Shown: piece by piece, positions 1 to 4,952 of the stretch
How positions within the stretch are numbered: the stretch's first letter is position 1
Layout: every line of letters begins with the position of its first letter
Assembly: GCA_030670375.1 (NCBI GenBank)
Contig: DAOVBT010000111.1
Coordinates: forward strand, 1-6,701
DNA length: 6,701 bases
DNA from: Candidatus Aminicenantota bacterium
GTDB taxonomy: Bacteria > Acidobacteriota > Aminicenantia > Aminicenantales > Aminicenantaceae
Direction of reading: 5' to 3'
Notes under the pieces: model-generated
Databases searched by the model: none
What the model was told of the DNA's origin: nothing
The model's input: only the letters and a program-made list of their open reading frames with translations
Translations under genes and position numbers: made by a program

Positions 1-157
1 GGCAAGTTTTGAGATATTTTTTAAGGCCGTCGAGAATAGCCCGGGAGGGATCATCCGGCGTGGATGGTATTTTTCGGACTTCCAGAACGCCGTCAATCGC
101 AATCACAAAATCTGTAAACGTCCCCCCAGTGTCAACGCCAATCCGGATTTCCGTCAT
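1..157 (-). CDS. Hydantoinase A / 5-oxoprolinase family protein, N-terminal fragment
   Basis: Only the first 52 residues are present; the rest lies beyond the left edge. They open MTEIRIGVDTGGTFTDFV, the hallmark N-terminus of the HyuA/oxoprolinase family (Hydant_A_N), where the DTGGTFTD loop belongs to the ASKHA-type nucleotide-binding fold. Family members hydrolyse hydantoins or 5-oxoproline, or carboxylate ketones such as acetone, with ATP; the fragment cannot tell these apart. The ATG at 157-155 is chosen because it fits the family start exactly and no ATG or GTG lies in frame between it and the upstream stop of the FmdB gene. The ribosome site is poor: the nearest AGGA is about 19 bases upstream, so translation may depend on coupling to the FmdB gene, which ends 25 bases before. 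Last gene seen of the minus-strand operon. Family call is firm; substrate unknown. Confidence 0.9.
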   Translation of the reverse strand, partial: MTEIRIGVDTGGTFTDFVIAIDGVLEVRKIPSTPDDPSRAILDGLKKYLKTC

Positions 158-182
158 CGTTAGTAGTGGTATTTTTTCCTGA

Positions 183-401
183 CTATTTGCAGGTGTCGCA
201 AGAGGTGGCAGAGCACGTGCTGCATCCGTTGGAGGCACTCTTAAGTTTGCTGCTGCCTCCGCCTATGCCAAACGAGGAAACAAGTTTCTCGATGTCTCCG
301 TTTCCACAATTTTTGCAGGATACGTCTTTTTCTCCACCGATGGAAACGAGGACTTCAAATTGCTTTCCGCATATTTTGCACAAAAATTCGTAGATGGGCA
401 T
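183..401 (-). CDS. FmdB-family zinc-ribbon protein
   Basis: A 72-residue protein starting MPIYEFLCKICGKQFE, the standard FmdB/Zn_ribbon_8 (CxxC_CxxC_SSSS) N-terminus. Zinc ligands are C8/C11 and C29/C32. The segment after them, with the SSFGIGGG stretch, leads into a flexible Gly/Ser tail ending in a second cysteine cluster (C60, C63, C68, C71), a tail seen in many longer FmdB proteins that could bind another metal ion. The family is named for a putative regulator of an amide-inducible formamidase operon in Methylophilus; the molecular role of most members is unproven. It starts 8 bases after the response-regulator stop and ends 25 bases before the HyuA start, so it is co-transcribed. The Shine-Dalgarno before the ATG is weak, which suggests translational coupling. 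Family is certain; function is inferred from context only. Confidence 0.9.
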   Translation of the reverse strand: MPIYEFLCKICGKQFEVLVSIGGEKDVSCKNCGNGDIEKLVSSFGIGGGSSKLKSASNGCSTCSATSCDTCK

Positions 402-409
402 GGGAATTC

Positions 410-787
410 TTACGTTTTTTTTAAGATATCTTCTAGGGTTCGATTCAATTCTTCCTCGTTTATCGGCTTGATGATAAAGCCAGATGGATTCACTTCTTGT
501 GCTTTGGCAACTGTGACTTCATCGGCAAAGCCGGTGAGAAACACCACCGGAATCTGAAAGCGATCCCGGATTCTCTTAGCAGCTTCGATCCCGTCTATCT
601 CGCCCTTCAATCCGATATCCATCAGGACGAGGTCAGGGCTTGACTGCTCTGCTTTTATAACGGCTTCTTCTCCTTGGAAAGCCACGGCCACAATGTTGTA
701 GCCGGCTTTTTTCAACATATTGCGTATGTCGATGGAAACCACGCCTTCGTCTTCCACGACCATGATATTACCTTTAGCTATGGACAT
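410..787 (-). CDS. Single-domain response regulator (CheY-like receiver)
   Basis: A 125-residue protein that is one receiver (REC) domain with no output domain. The phosphorylation site is complete: acidic pair E12/D13 in VVEDE, phospho-acceptor D57 in LVLMDIGLKG, switch Thr T85 in VVFLTGFAD and K107 in the IIKP motif. The usual switch Tyr/Phe position is F104. Such stand-alone receivers relay phosphate from a histidine kinase to a partner protein or act by protein contact; no kinase lies in the window. The ATG at 787-785 directly follows the RidA stop (TAG then ATG, no gap), so translation is probably coupled to RidA. A second possible start is M9, preceded by AAAGG, but it would leave almost nothing before the first beta strand; 787 is preferred. 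Its place inside a RidA-FmdB-HyuA operon is unusual. Confidence 0.92.
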   Translation of the reverse strand: MSIAKGNIMVVEDEGVVSIDIRNMLKKAGYNIVAVAFQGEEAVIKAEQSSPDLVLMDIGLKGEIDGIEAAKRIRDRFQIPVVFLTGFADEVTVAKAQEVNPSGFIIKPINEEELNRTLEDILKKT

Positions 788-1252
788 CTATTTTACCGCA
801 ATGGCCTCGATCTCGACCTTAACATCTTTGGGTAGACGGGCAACTTGCACAGCCGCACGAGCAGGATAAGGAGGCTTGAAAAATTCGGCGTAAACAGCAT
901 TCATTCGGCTGAAATCATTCATATCCTCGAGAAAAACGGTGCATTTGACAACGTTGTCGAACGTGCATCCCCCTTCATCCAATACGGCTTTAAGGTTGTT
1001 CAAAACCAACCGGGTTTGATCCTCGATGCTTCCCGTGTTCAATTCTCCTGTGGCAGGATCGATCGGAATTTGTCCTGAAGCAAAAATCATGCCGTTGGTA
1101 GCAATAGCCTGAGAATACGGGCCGATTGCCTTAGGGGCTTTTTCTGTTTGGATGGCTTTTTTCATCGTTTGACTCCTTTTTTGATTTGCAAATAGATGAG
1201 GACCGACCAAGGCCACAGCACCCATGGTTTTTAGAGCTTGTCTTCTTTTCAT
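788..1252 (-). CDS. ridA: RidA family imine deaminase with optional Tat-like leader (two starts)
   Basis: The RidA (YjgF/YER057c/UK114) core is 125 residues starting at ATG 1165-1163 (MKKAIQTEKAPKAIGPYSQA). It has the GPYSQA motif, FASGQIPIDP, and the C-terminal signature PARAAVQVARLP...VEIEAIAV. Core residues R103 (carboxylate-binding Arg, R105 in E. coli) and E118 (E120 in E. coli) are present; the E. coli C107 position is Ala. RidA hydrolyses reactive 2-aminoacrylate and other enamine/imine intermediates from PLP enzymes, normally as a cytosolic trimer. An in-frame upstream ATG at 1252-1250 adds 29 residues, MKRRQALKTMGAVALVGP and on, resembling a Tat signal (RRxxLK, then a hydrophobic run, possible cleavage after LFA). 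Both starts have a perfect AAAGGAG at 7-8 bases. The longer form is annotated; the short one is equally supported. An even longer extension to 1300 lacks support. Confidence 0.9.
   Translation of the reverse strand: MKRRQALKTMGAVALVGPHLFANQKRSQTMKKAIQTEKAPKAIGPYSQAIATNGMIFASGQIPIDPATGELNTGSIEDQTRLVLNNLKAVLDEGGCTFDNVVKCTVFLEDMNDFSRMNAVYAEFFKPPYPARAAVQVARLPKDVKVEIEAIAVK
1173..1179 (-). promoter_or_regulatory. Internal ribosome binding site for the short (cytosolic) RidA form
   Basis: On the minus strand AAAGGAG ends 7 bases before the internal ATG at 1165-1163. This is near-optimal strength and spacing and lies inside the codons of the leader-to-core linker (KRS). It decides in favour of a real start at the canonical RidA N-terminus. 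Confidence 0.75.
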
Positions 1253-1260
1253 CCTAAGCT

Positions 1261-1267
1261 CTCCTTT
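1261..1267 (-). promoter_or_regulatory. Ribosome binding site for the long (Tat-leader) RidA form
   Basis: On the minus strand AAAGGAG lies 8 bases before the ATG at 1252-1250. It supports translation of the form with the twin-arginine leader rather than the still longer reading frame from 1300. Confidence 0.75.
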
Positions 1268-1302
1268 GGAATTCGTTCTCGGATTCCCTCCTCTAAACAA
1301 TC

Positions 1303-1331
1303 ATTGTATTAAAACATGCGATGAGTTTCCA
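1303..1331 (-). promoter_or_regulatory. Candidate sigma70-type promoter of the ridA operon
   Basis: Read on the minus strand: TGGAAA (-35, 1331-1326; 4 of 6 matches to TTGACA), a 17-base spacer, and TACAAT (-10, 1308-1303; 5 of 6 matches to TATAAT). Transcription would begin near 1296, giving a leader of about 44 bases before the long RidA start. It is the best promoter-like element in the gap; no experimental support can be given. Confidence 0.5.
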
Positions 1332-1397
1332 GGAAAATCATTGAGTCTTGTTTCCTTCTTTTGTTACAACCCATAGAGTCAGAGCCGTCAAAAACCG

Positions 1398-1413
1398 CGT
1401 TGAATGTTCAACG
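1398..1413. repeat. 16-base inverted repeat upstream of the ridA promoter
   Basis: CGTTGAA and TTCAACG are perfect 7-base arms around a 2-base centre (TG). The loop is too small for a good RNA hairpin, so a dimeric DNA-binding protein site is more natural. It lies about 67 bases upstream of the candidate -35 of the ridA promoter. No regulator can be named. Confidence 0.45.
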
Positions 1414-1503
1414 TGGGAAAGGTGTCTCGGATTCAAGCTCTGAATTTGACCGTCAGAGTGTTGAGCTTTTTAAGAGCGAGGCACTGGATTTTGTGCGAGA
1501 AAC

Positions 1504-1532
1504 GCTCAGCGACGCGGGTGTAGATGCCGAGC
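1504..1532 (-). terminator. Weak hairpin after the PAS-GGDEF gene
   Basis: On the minus strand GCTCGGC and GCTGAGC can form a 7-bp stem (one G-U pair) with a 15-base loop, starting 6 bases past the stop of the PAS-GGDEF gene. The tail is only GTTTCTC, without a clear U-run, so termination would be inefficient or factor-dependent. Confidence 0.2.
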
Positions 1533-1538
1533 CCCGTG

Positions 1539-2480
1539 TTATTTTGGATACAGAATTTTCACACTAACCTTGTTCCTTCCCAGCCATTTGCTGTGGTCCA
1601 TCAAGGATCGGGCACGCGTGATAAGAATGTCGAGAGAGTCTACACGGAGTGCCTGAGTTGCCCCCACAGAAACGGTTGCCCGTACAAGTTTTGAGCCCAC
1701 CGGGATGTTGGATTTTTCTACGAGCAACCGGATTTTGTTTCCCACAAGATCCAGCTTGTTTTCATCAACATTCAGCACGACCGCCAGAAACTCGTCGCTG
1801 TCCCAACGGCCCACAATGTCAAAGAACCGGATGTTATTGGTTATTGTTTGGGCAATGGACCGAAGGACCTGATCACCCACAGGCTTGCCATAGGAATCAT
1901 TCACCTCTTTCAAATGATCCACATCGATATAGAATAATCCAAACGGGATCCGGTATTTTTTTATTTCCTCAAGCCGAGATTGGAGGTGGATTTCTAAAAA
2001 TCTTTGGTTTCCTACTTCAGTCAGTGGATCGAGGAGCTGCATCCGCTCCAATTCTCTCTTGTGCTGCGGCATTATGAATTTAGGAGAGATGTCATGGAAT
2101 GTTTCTACAGCCGCTACTATCTCTCCATCCTCGCCCAATATGGGGAAAGCCCGGATGGAAACGGGCAGCCTGTGGCCTTCTTTGTGCTGGAGATAGGCTT
2201 CTATGGTGTGAGTTTGGCCATCAGAAAGGGCTTGTTTGACAGGACAGTCTTCCTCGCATAGATTTTTTCCCGATTCATCTACAGGGTTGATAATGTTATC
2301 TGAACATTTTTTCCCGTTGACTGTCGATAAATCGAAGCCCGTGATTTGTTCAGCGCCTTTGTTCCAGAAAAATATCCTGCAATCATGATCCACAAAATAA
2401 ATGCCATCTTGAACATTATTGAGAAGAATCTCGGTAAAATTCTTGTCTATTTTATCCTCAGAAAATGATTTTTTTTCCAA
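1539..2480 (-). CDS. PAS-GGDEF protein with degenerate GGDEF signature
   Basis: A 313-residue cytosolic protein without membrane segments. Residues about 15-132 are a PAS sensor domain (GIYFVDHDCRIFFWN...GAEQITGF) of the subtype with a conserved Cys set (C34, C59, C75, C79; GKKCSDN and LCEEDCP). Residues about 147-310 are a GGDEF domain: DPLTEVGNQRF, metal-site FYIDVDHLKEVND (D186, D188), and the C-terminal SK..GRN. The signature reads R-W-D-S-D-E-F (225-231): both glycines are replaced (D227, S228). The inhibitory I-site RxxD (R218-D221) keeps its exact 5-residue spacing, and the usual GHxxGD reads GKPVGD. Active diguanylate cyclases make c-di-GMP from GTP; the changes suggest lost synthesis and possible c-di-GMP binding. 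The start is TTG at 2480-2478, with GGGA 7 bases upstream; an in-frame TAG lies six codons before and no ATG occurs until beyond the PAS domain. Divergent from the XRE-peptidase gene. Confidence 0.88.
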   Translation of the reverse strand: MEKKSFSEDKIDKNFTEILLNNVQDGIYFVDHDCRIFFWNKGAEQITGFDLSTVNGKKCSDNIINPVDESGKNLCEEDCPVKQALSDGQTHTIEAYLQHKEGHRLPVSIRAFPILGEDGEIVAAVETFHDISPKFIMPQHKRELERMQLLDPLTEVGNQRFLEIHLQSRLEEIKKYRIPFGLFYIDVDHLKEVNDSYGKPVGDQVLRSIAQTITNNIRFFDIVGRWDSDEFLAVVLNVDENKLDLVGNKIRLLVEKSNIPVGSKLVRATVSVGATQALRVDSLDILITRARSLMDHSKWLGRNKVSVKILYPK

Positions 2481-2517
2481 AATTCTATCCCAAAGCTATC
2501 TTTGTTATCCCGAATTG

Positions 2518-2546
2518 TTTATACCAGAGTCCATCTGTGAAGTCAA
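2518..2546 (-). promoter_or_regulatory. Promoter of the PAS-GGDEF gene
   Basis: Read on the minus strand: TTGACT (-35, 2546-2541), a 17-base spacer, TATAAA (-10, 2523-2518). Each hexamer matches consensus at 5 of 6 positions. The start of transcription would be near 2511, about 30 bases before the TTG codon. The hexamers and spacing are identical to those of the opposing promoter at 2585-2613. Confidence 0.75.
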
Positions 2547-2596
2547 AACACGTGAATAACCTGCAGTTAGATTTTTTGTCTTTCTTGACTTTTCAC
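2537..2596. repeat. Imperfect inverted repeat framing both divergent -35 boxes
   Basis: GTGAAGTCAA (2537-2546) faces TTGACTTTTCAC (2585-2596), the same motif inverted with two extra T in the right arm. Each arm is a -35 hexamer plus the start of its spacer. Inside lie a CACGTG palindrome (2549-2554) and AATAACC (2555-2561), which is mirrored by GGTTATA (2605-2611) over the rightward -10. This layout suits an operator for a dimeric regulator acting on both promoters; the XRE protein next door is the obvious candidate, by inference only. Confidence 0.5.
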
Positions 2597-2613
2597 TAAC
2601 CACGGGTTATAAA
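2585..2613 (+). promoter_or_regulatory. Promoter of the XRE-ImmA/IrrE gene
   Basis: TTGACT (2585-2590), a 17-base spacer, TATAAA (2608-2613). Transcription should begin near 2620, giving a short leader of about 20 bases that contains the AGGGGA ribosome site before the ATG at 2641. Confidence 0.8.
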
Positions 2614-2640
2614 AAAATTATCTCAATTTAGGGGAACAGA

Positions 2641-3738
2641 ATGGTTCGTTTCGTTGGAACGAAAATCAGAAAGTTGCGAGAGGCGATGGGGCTTACTCAG
2701 GAAGATTTAGCCAAGTCGGTTGGATTGTCTTCTAAGTTCATTTCTTCCCTGGAGCTGGGAAGGAGGAGTCCCGGTCTAGAAAGTCTATCTCGGATCGCCA
2801 AATTTCTAGACAAAGAAATCTCCTTTTTTATTCTTGAAAAAGCGGAATCTTTTGATTCCCTGATACAAGGGGATAAGCTTGATGCGAGAACTAGGCGACT
2901 TCTGAGGAAATTTCGGAGTGACTGCGATAATTATTTACAATTGGAAGAAATGACCGGAAGGCAATCAGATTTGGCTCCGCTTTATGCCAATGTTAGGGCT
3001 GAAAAATTGGCAGAACAGGAAAGACGTCGTTTAGACCTGGGAAATAATCCTATCCCCAATGTTTTTTCTCTATTGGAGCAGAGTGGCCTTCATATCATCC
3101 GGCACCCCATCCATGAGGATATCCATATTGCCGGTGTGTTTGTATTTTTGGAGTACAAACAAGCGGCTTTTGCCCTGATCAACAGCAACCAATCATTCCA
3201 CCAGCAAATCCTGACAGCAACGCATGAATACGCTCATTATCTGAAGGATCGTTATGATGGGCCGATAATCGACAATCCCGATATCTTCATCGAAGACTAC
3301 ATCACCCTTTACCACGGCCGGGAAAAATATGCCCAAACATTCGCTCTGCATTTTCTCCTTCCTCCTGAAAAACTGAACGATTTTATCGAAAAGGATCTCC
3401 GCTCTAAAAAACTCAACATGGAAGATATCCTGTATATCAGACGGTACTATGATGTGAGCTTTTTGGCCCTAATCCAGATGTTGAAGAGGATGGAGTATAT
3501 TTCTCTTGGGCAGTTCAAAGAATGCCAAAAACTGGATTGGGAGCAATATGAAACAGCCCTTTTTGGATCAAGAAACGTCCCTATTCCTCAGAAGGCAAGA
3601 GGCCATTCCCTCTTATCCGCTAGATTTGTGAGCTTGGTGTTGGATGCTTACAGGTTAAAAAAAATCTCTGCAGAAAAAGCGACCCATCTTCTTCGTATCA
3701 ACAAGGAGAAGTTTGTTTCACTTATTGCGCTCCGATAA
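2641..3738 (+). CDS. XRE-family regulator fused to ImmA/IrrE metallopeptidase
   Basis: A 365-residue protein of the XRE-ImmA/IrrE (COG2856-like) class. Residues 5-62 are a Cro/C1-type helix-turn-helix (IRKLREAMGLTQEDLAKSVG, then SSKFISSLELGRRSPGLESL). A charged helical linker (about 68-135) leads to a peptidase domain. Its zinc site is H195-E-Y-A-H199, and the third ligand is probably E228 in REKYAQTFALHFLLPPE, the usual ExxAxxFA...LLxP motif. The C-terminus (about 310-365) is helical and not assigned. Relatives such as ImmA and DdrO-cleaving IrrE (PprI) cut transcriptional repressors; in fused forms the HTH binds DNA and the peptidase may act on itself or a partner. The ATG has AGGGGA 5 bases upstream and a near-consensus promoter. 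No toxin, antitoxin or phage gene is adjacent; the only linked gene is the divergent PAS-GGDEF gene, a likely co-regulated target. Confidence 0.92.
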   Translation: MVRFVGTKIRKLREAMGLTQEDLAKSVGLSSKFISSLELGRRSPGLESLSRIAKFLDKEISFFILEKAESFDSLIQGDKLDARTRRLLRKFRSDCDNYLQLEEMTGRQSDLAPLYANVRAEKLAEQERRRLDLGNNPIPNVFSLLEQSGLHIIRHPIHEDIHIAGVFVFLEYKQAAFALINSNQSFHQQILTATHEYAHYLKDRYDGPIIDNPDIFIEDYITLYHGREKYAQTFALHFLLPPEKLNDFIEKDLRSKKLNMEDILYIRRYYDVSFLALIQMLKRMEYISLGQFKECQKLDWEQYETALFGSRNVPIPQKARGHSLLSARFVSLVLDAYRLKKISAEKATHLLRINKEKFVSLIALR

Positions 3739-3823
3739 TTTCTGATAAAACTTCTGGTGGCATTCTTCGGCTAAACTGGAACATGCCGAATGGCAAGAGA
3801 AATACAACGAATAAGGACAAAAG

Positions 3824-4780
3824 TCAAAGCTTCTTCAAGTAAATGCTTCCTCCTGATGTCCTTAAGTAGAGCTCCGGACCTCCTCCGTTCATTTTCGCTT
3901 GCATCGAACTTTTGCTTATTTCACCACTGATAGAAACCGGAAAATCCGTGTAGACACGCCCTCCGGATGTTTTTGCGTTCACGTCCAAACCCAGATCCTC
4001 GGATAGATGGATTGTGATCGATCCTCCTGAAGTAGTCAGGCTGCAATCGGAATCCGGTTGTCGCGAGAGATAGGCTTTAACCGAGCCGCCGGATGTGTGC
4101 GCTTTGATTGCGCCGATTACCTCCTCAACTGTGATGCTCCCTCCGGATGTGTGGGCATCCACGGGGCCTTCAGCGAGTCTGATATGAATGCTTCCTCCAG
4201 ATGTACGGATGTTTGACTGTCCGACCACTTCCCCGATCGATATGCTTCCACCGGAAGTTTTACCCGATATGTTCCCTTCAATGTTGTCGAAGTTGAGGCT
4301 TCCTCCGGACGTTTTGCTCAAGACCTCCCCATGGAGATGTTCGACGGTTATGCTCCCGCCTTTGGTGTTCAGATCAACATTGTATTCGGACGGAACGGCA
4401 ATGATAAATTTCACTCGGAGGTATTTGCCGACATTGTTCCAGAAACTCCTAAGACCTTTCTTTTTGTATTTGGCTTCGATGGTAACATCATTCCCCATGT
4501 GGTTGAATTGGATATCATAATCCTTTAGAATCTCACTTGCTTTTTTCTCGCTGGTCGTTCTCACCTCTAGGAGTATTTCGATTTCTACCGAATCGATATC
4601 TGCACCATGGACTGTGATGGAGCCGATGTCACTTTCGATAGCGAGAGTTCCGCCTGATCCGACCGGAAACGTTTTAGTTATCCTGTCTTTGATATTTCCG
4701 AAAGTGAGACAGTTGGTAAACAGGCACGACATGGCGATCAAAATACCAAAAACGTAGTTTCGTGATCGCAAAGATTTCAT
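3824..4780 (-). CDS. DUF4097-type beta-repeat envelope protein (putative lipoprotein)
   Basis: A 318-residue protein with an N-terminal export signal: basic MKSLRSRNYV, then a hydrophobic run ending near C19 and C24. Lipidation at either Cys is possible, but neither lipobox is classical (AMS-C19, FTN-C24). Residues 38-130 resemble the head of DUF4097/DUF4098 'putative adhesin' proteins (GGTLAIESDIGSITVHG). From 141 on the chain is a stacked-strand repeat with the turn motif TSGGS: glycine pairs at 141, 159, 177, 195, 213 and 231 (exactly 18 apart), then 252, 273, 299 and 310. This points to a right-handed beta-helix-like solenoid. Family function is largely unknown; some relatives occur near cell-envelope stress systems. 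The ATG is preceded by GAGGAGGG at 4 bases. It converges on the XRE gene and diverges from the ADP-ribosylglycohydrolase gene. Family call good, role unknown. Confidence 0.85.
   Translation of the reverse strand: MKSLRSRNYVFGILIAMSCLFTNCLTFGNIKDRITKTFPVGSGGTLAIESDIGSITVHGADIDSVEIEILLEVRTTSEKKASEILKDYDIQFNHMGNDVTIEAKYKKKGLRSFWNNVGKYLRVKFIIAVPSEYNVDLNTKGGSITVEHLHGEVLSKTSGGSLNFDNIEGNISGKTSGGSISIGEVVGQSNIRTSGGSIHIRLAEGPVDAHTSGGSITVEEVIGAIKAHTSGGSVKAYLSRQPDSDCSLTTSGGSITIHLSEDLGLDVNAKTSGGRVYTDFPVSISGEISKSSMQAKMNGGGPELYLRTSGGSIYLKKL
3848..4360 (-). repeat. Coding tandem repeat, 54-base period (TSGGS solenoid)
   Basis: This is the DNA coding residues 141-311 of the DUF4097-type protein. Five consecutive periods are exactly 18 codons, then two of 21. 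On the plus strand the recurrent motif is CCTCC(G/A)GA(T/A)GT, or close variants such as CCACCGGAAGT. Only the turn codons are shared; the strands between have diverged, so the repeat is old rather than a recent slippage array. Confidence 0.75.
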
Positions 4781-4784
4781 TATT

Positions 4785-4792
4785 CCCTCCTC
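4785..4792 (-). promoter_or_regulatory. Strong ribosome binding site of the DUF4097-type gene
   Basis: GAGGAGGG on the minus strand, 4 bases before the ATG at 4780-4778. It is the strongest Shine-Dalgarno in the window and fixes the start. No clear promoter was found in the 172-base spacer shared with the divergent gene. Confidence 0.7.
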
Positions 4793-4952
4793 AATTAAAG
4801 AAAGGTGTGTTCATTCATCAATATATACGTGATTTGCCGAAAAAAGGTTCATCATTCTTTACCGTTTGCTTCCATTGTGAAAGGGATTGTGGTATTTTAT
4901 TGGCAACAAGGGAGAAGAGACGGGAAGTACGACTAAACTTACGGAGCATAGC

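Larger units (their letters stand above)
1333..1538. other. Intergenic stretch with no convincing gene
   Basis: This stretch lies between the ridA promoter region and the end of the PAS-GGDEF gene. Apart from the inverted repeat and the weak hairpin listed separately, it holds one open plus-strand frame (1361-1567, 68 codons, TTG start). That frame encodes a hydrophilic peptide of no recognisable family, has no ribosome site and overlaps the 3' end of the PAS-GGDEF gene by 29 bases in antisense. It could be a gene remnant. No RNA gene is recognised. Confidence 0.4.

Noticed and set aside
1253..1300. Extension of RidA by 16 more residues to a start at 1300
   Set aside because: The ATG at 1252-1250 has a strong AAAGGAG at 8 bases, and the extension would run through that ribosome site and begin inside the likely 5' leader close to the promoter -10.
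1649..2077. Plus-strand 142-codon open frame over the PAS-GGDEF gene
   Set aside because: Antisense to a gene with clear domains; composition rich in Pro/Arg/Cys, typical of a shadow frame, and no ribosome site support.
2641..3738. Toxin-antitoxin or prophage interpretation of the XRE-ImmA gene
   Set aside because: No integrase, phage gene or small partner gene (RES, HigB-like) adjoins it; the fused HTH-peptidase form is also common as a stand-alone chromosomal regulator.
3766..3790. Possible bidirectional terminator between the convergent XRE and DUF4097-type genes
   Set aside because: TTCGGC/GCCGAA give only a 6-bp stem with a 13-base loop and no U-run on either strand.
4188..4520. Plus-strand open frame with repeated MLPP motifs
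   Set aside because: It is the antisense shadow of the TSGGS repeat; its repeats mirror the glycine-turn codons of the real minus-strand gene.
4798..4900. Promoters in the spacer between the DUF4097-type and ADP-ribosylglycohydrolase genes
   Set aside because: TATATT-like and TATTTT-like boxes exist, but none has a good -35 at 16-18 bases, so no promoter is called.
4887..4952. N-terminal extension of the ADP-ribosylglycohydrolase from a TTG at 4887
   Set aside because: The 22 extra residues do not resemble the family; the ATG at 4953 has GGAG 6 bases upstream and starts with the expected RFKGCLIGLAIGDA.
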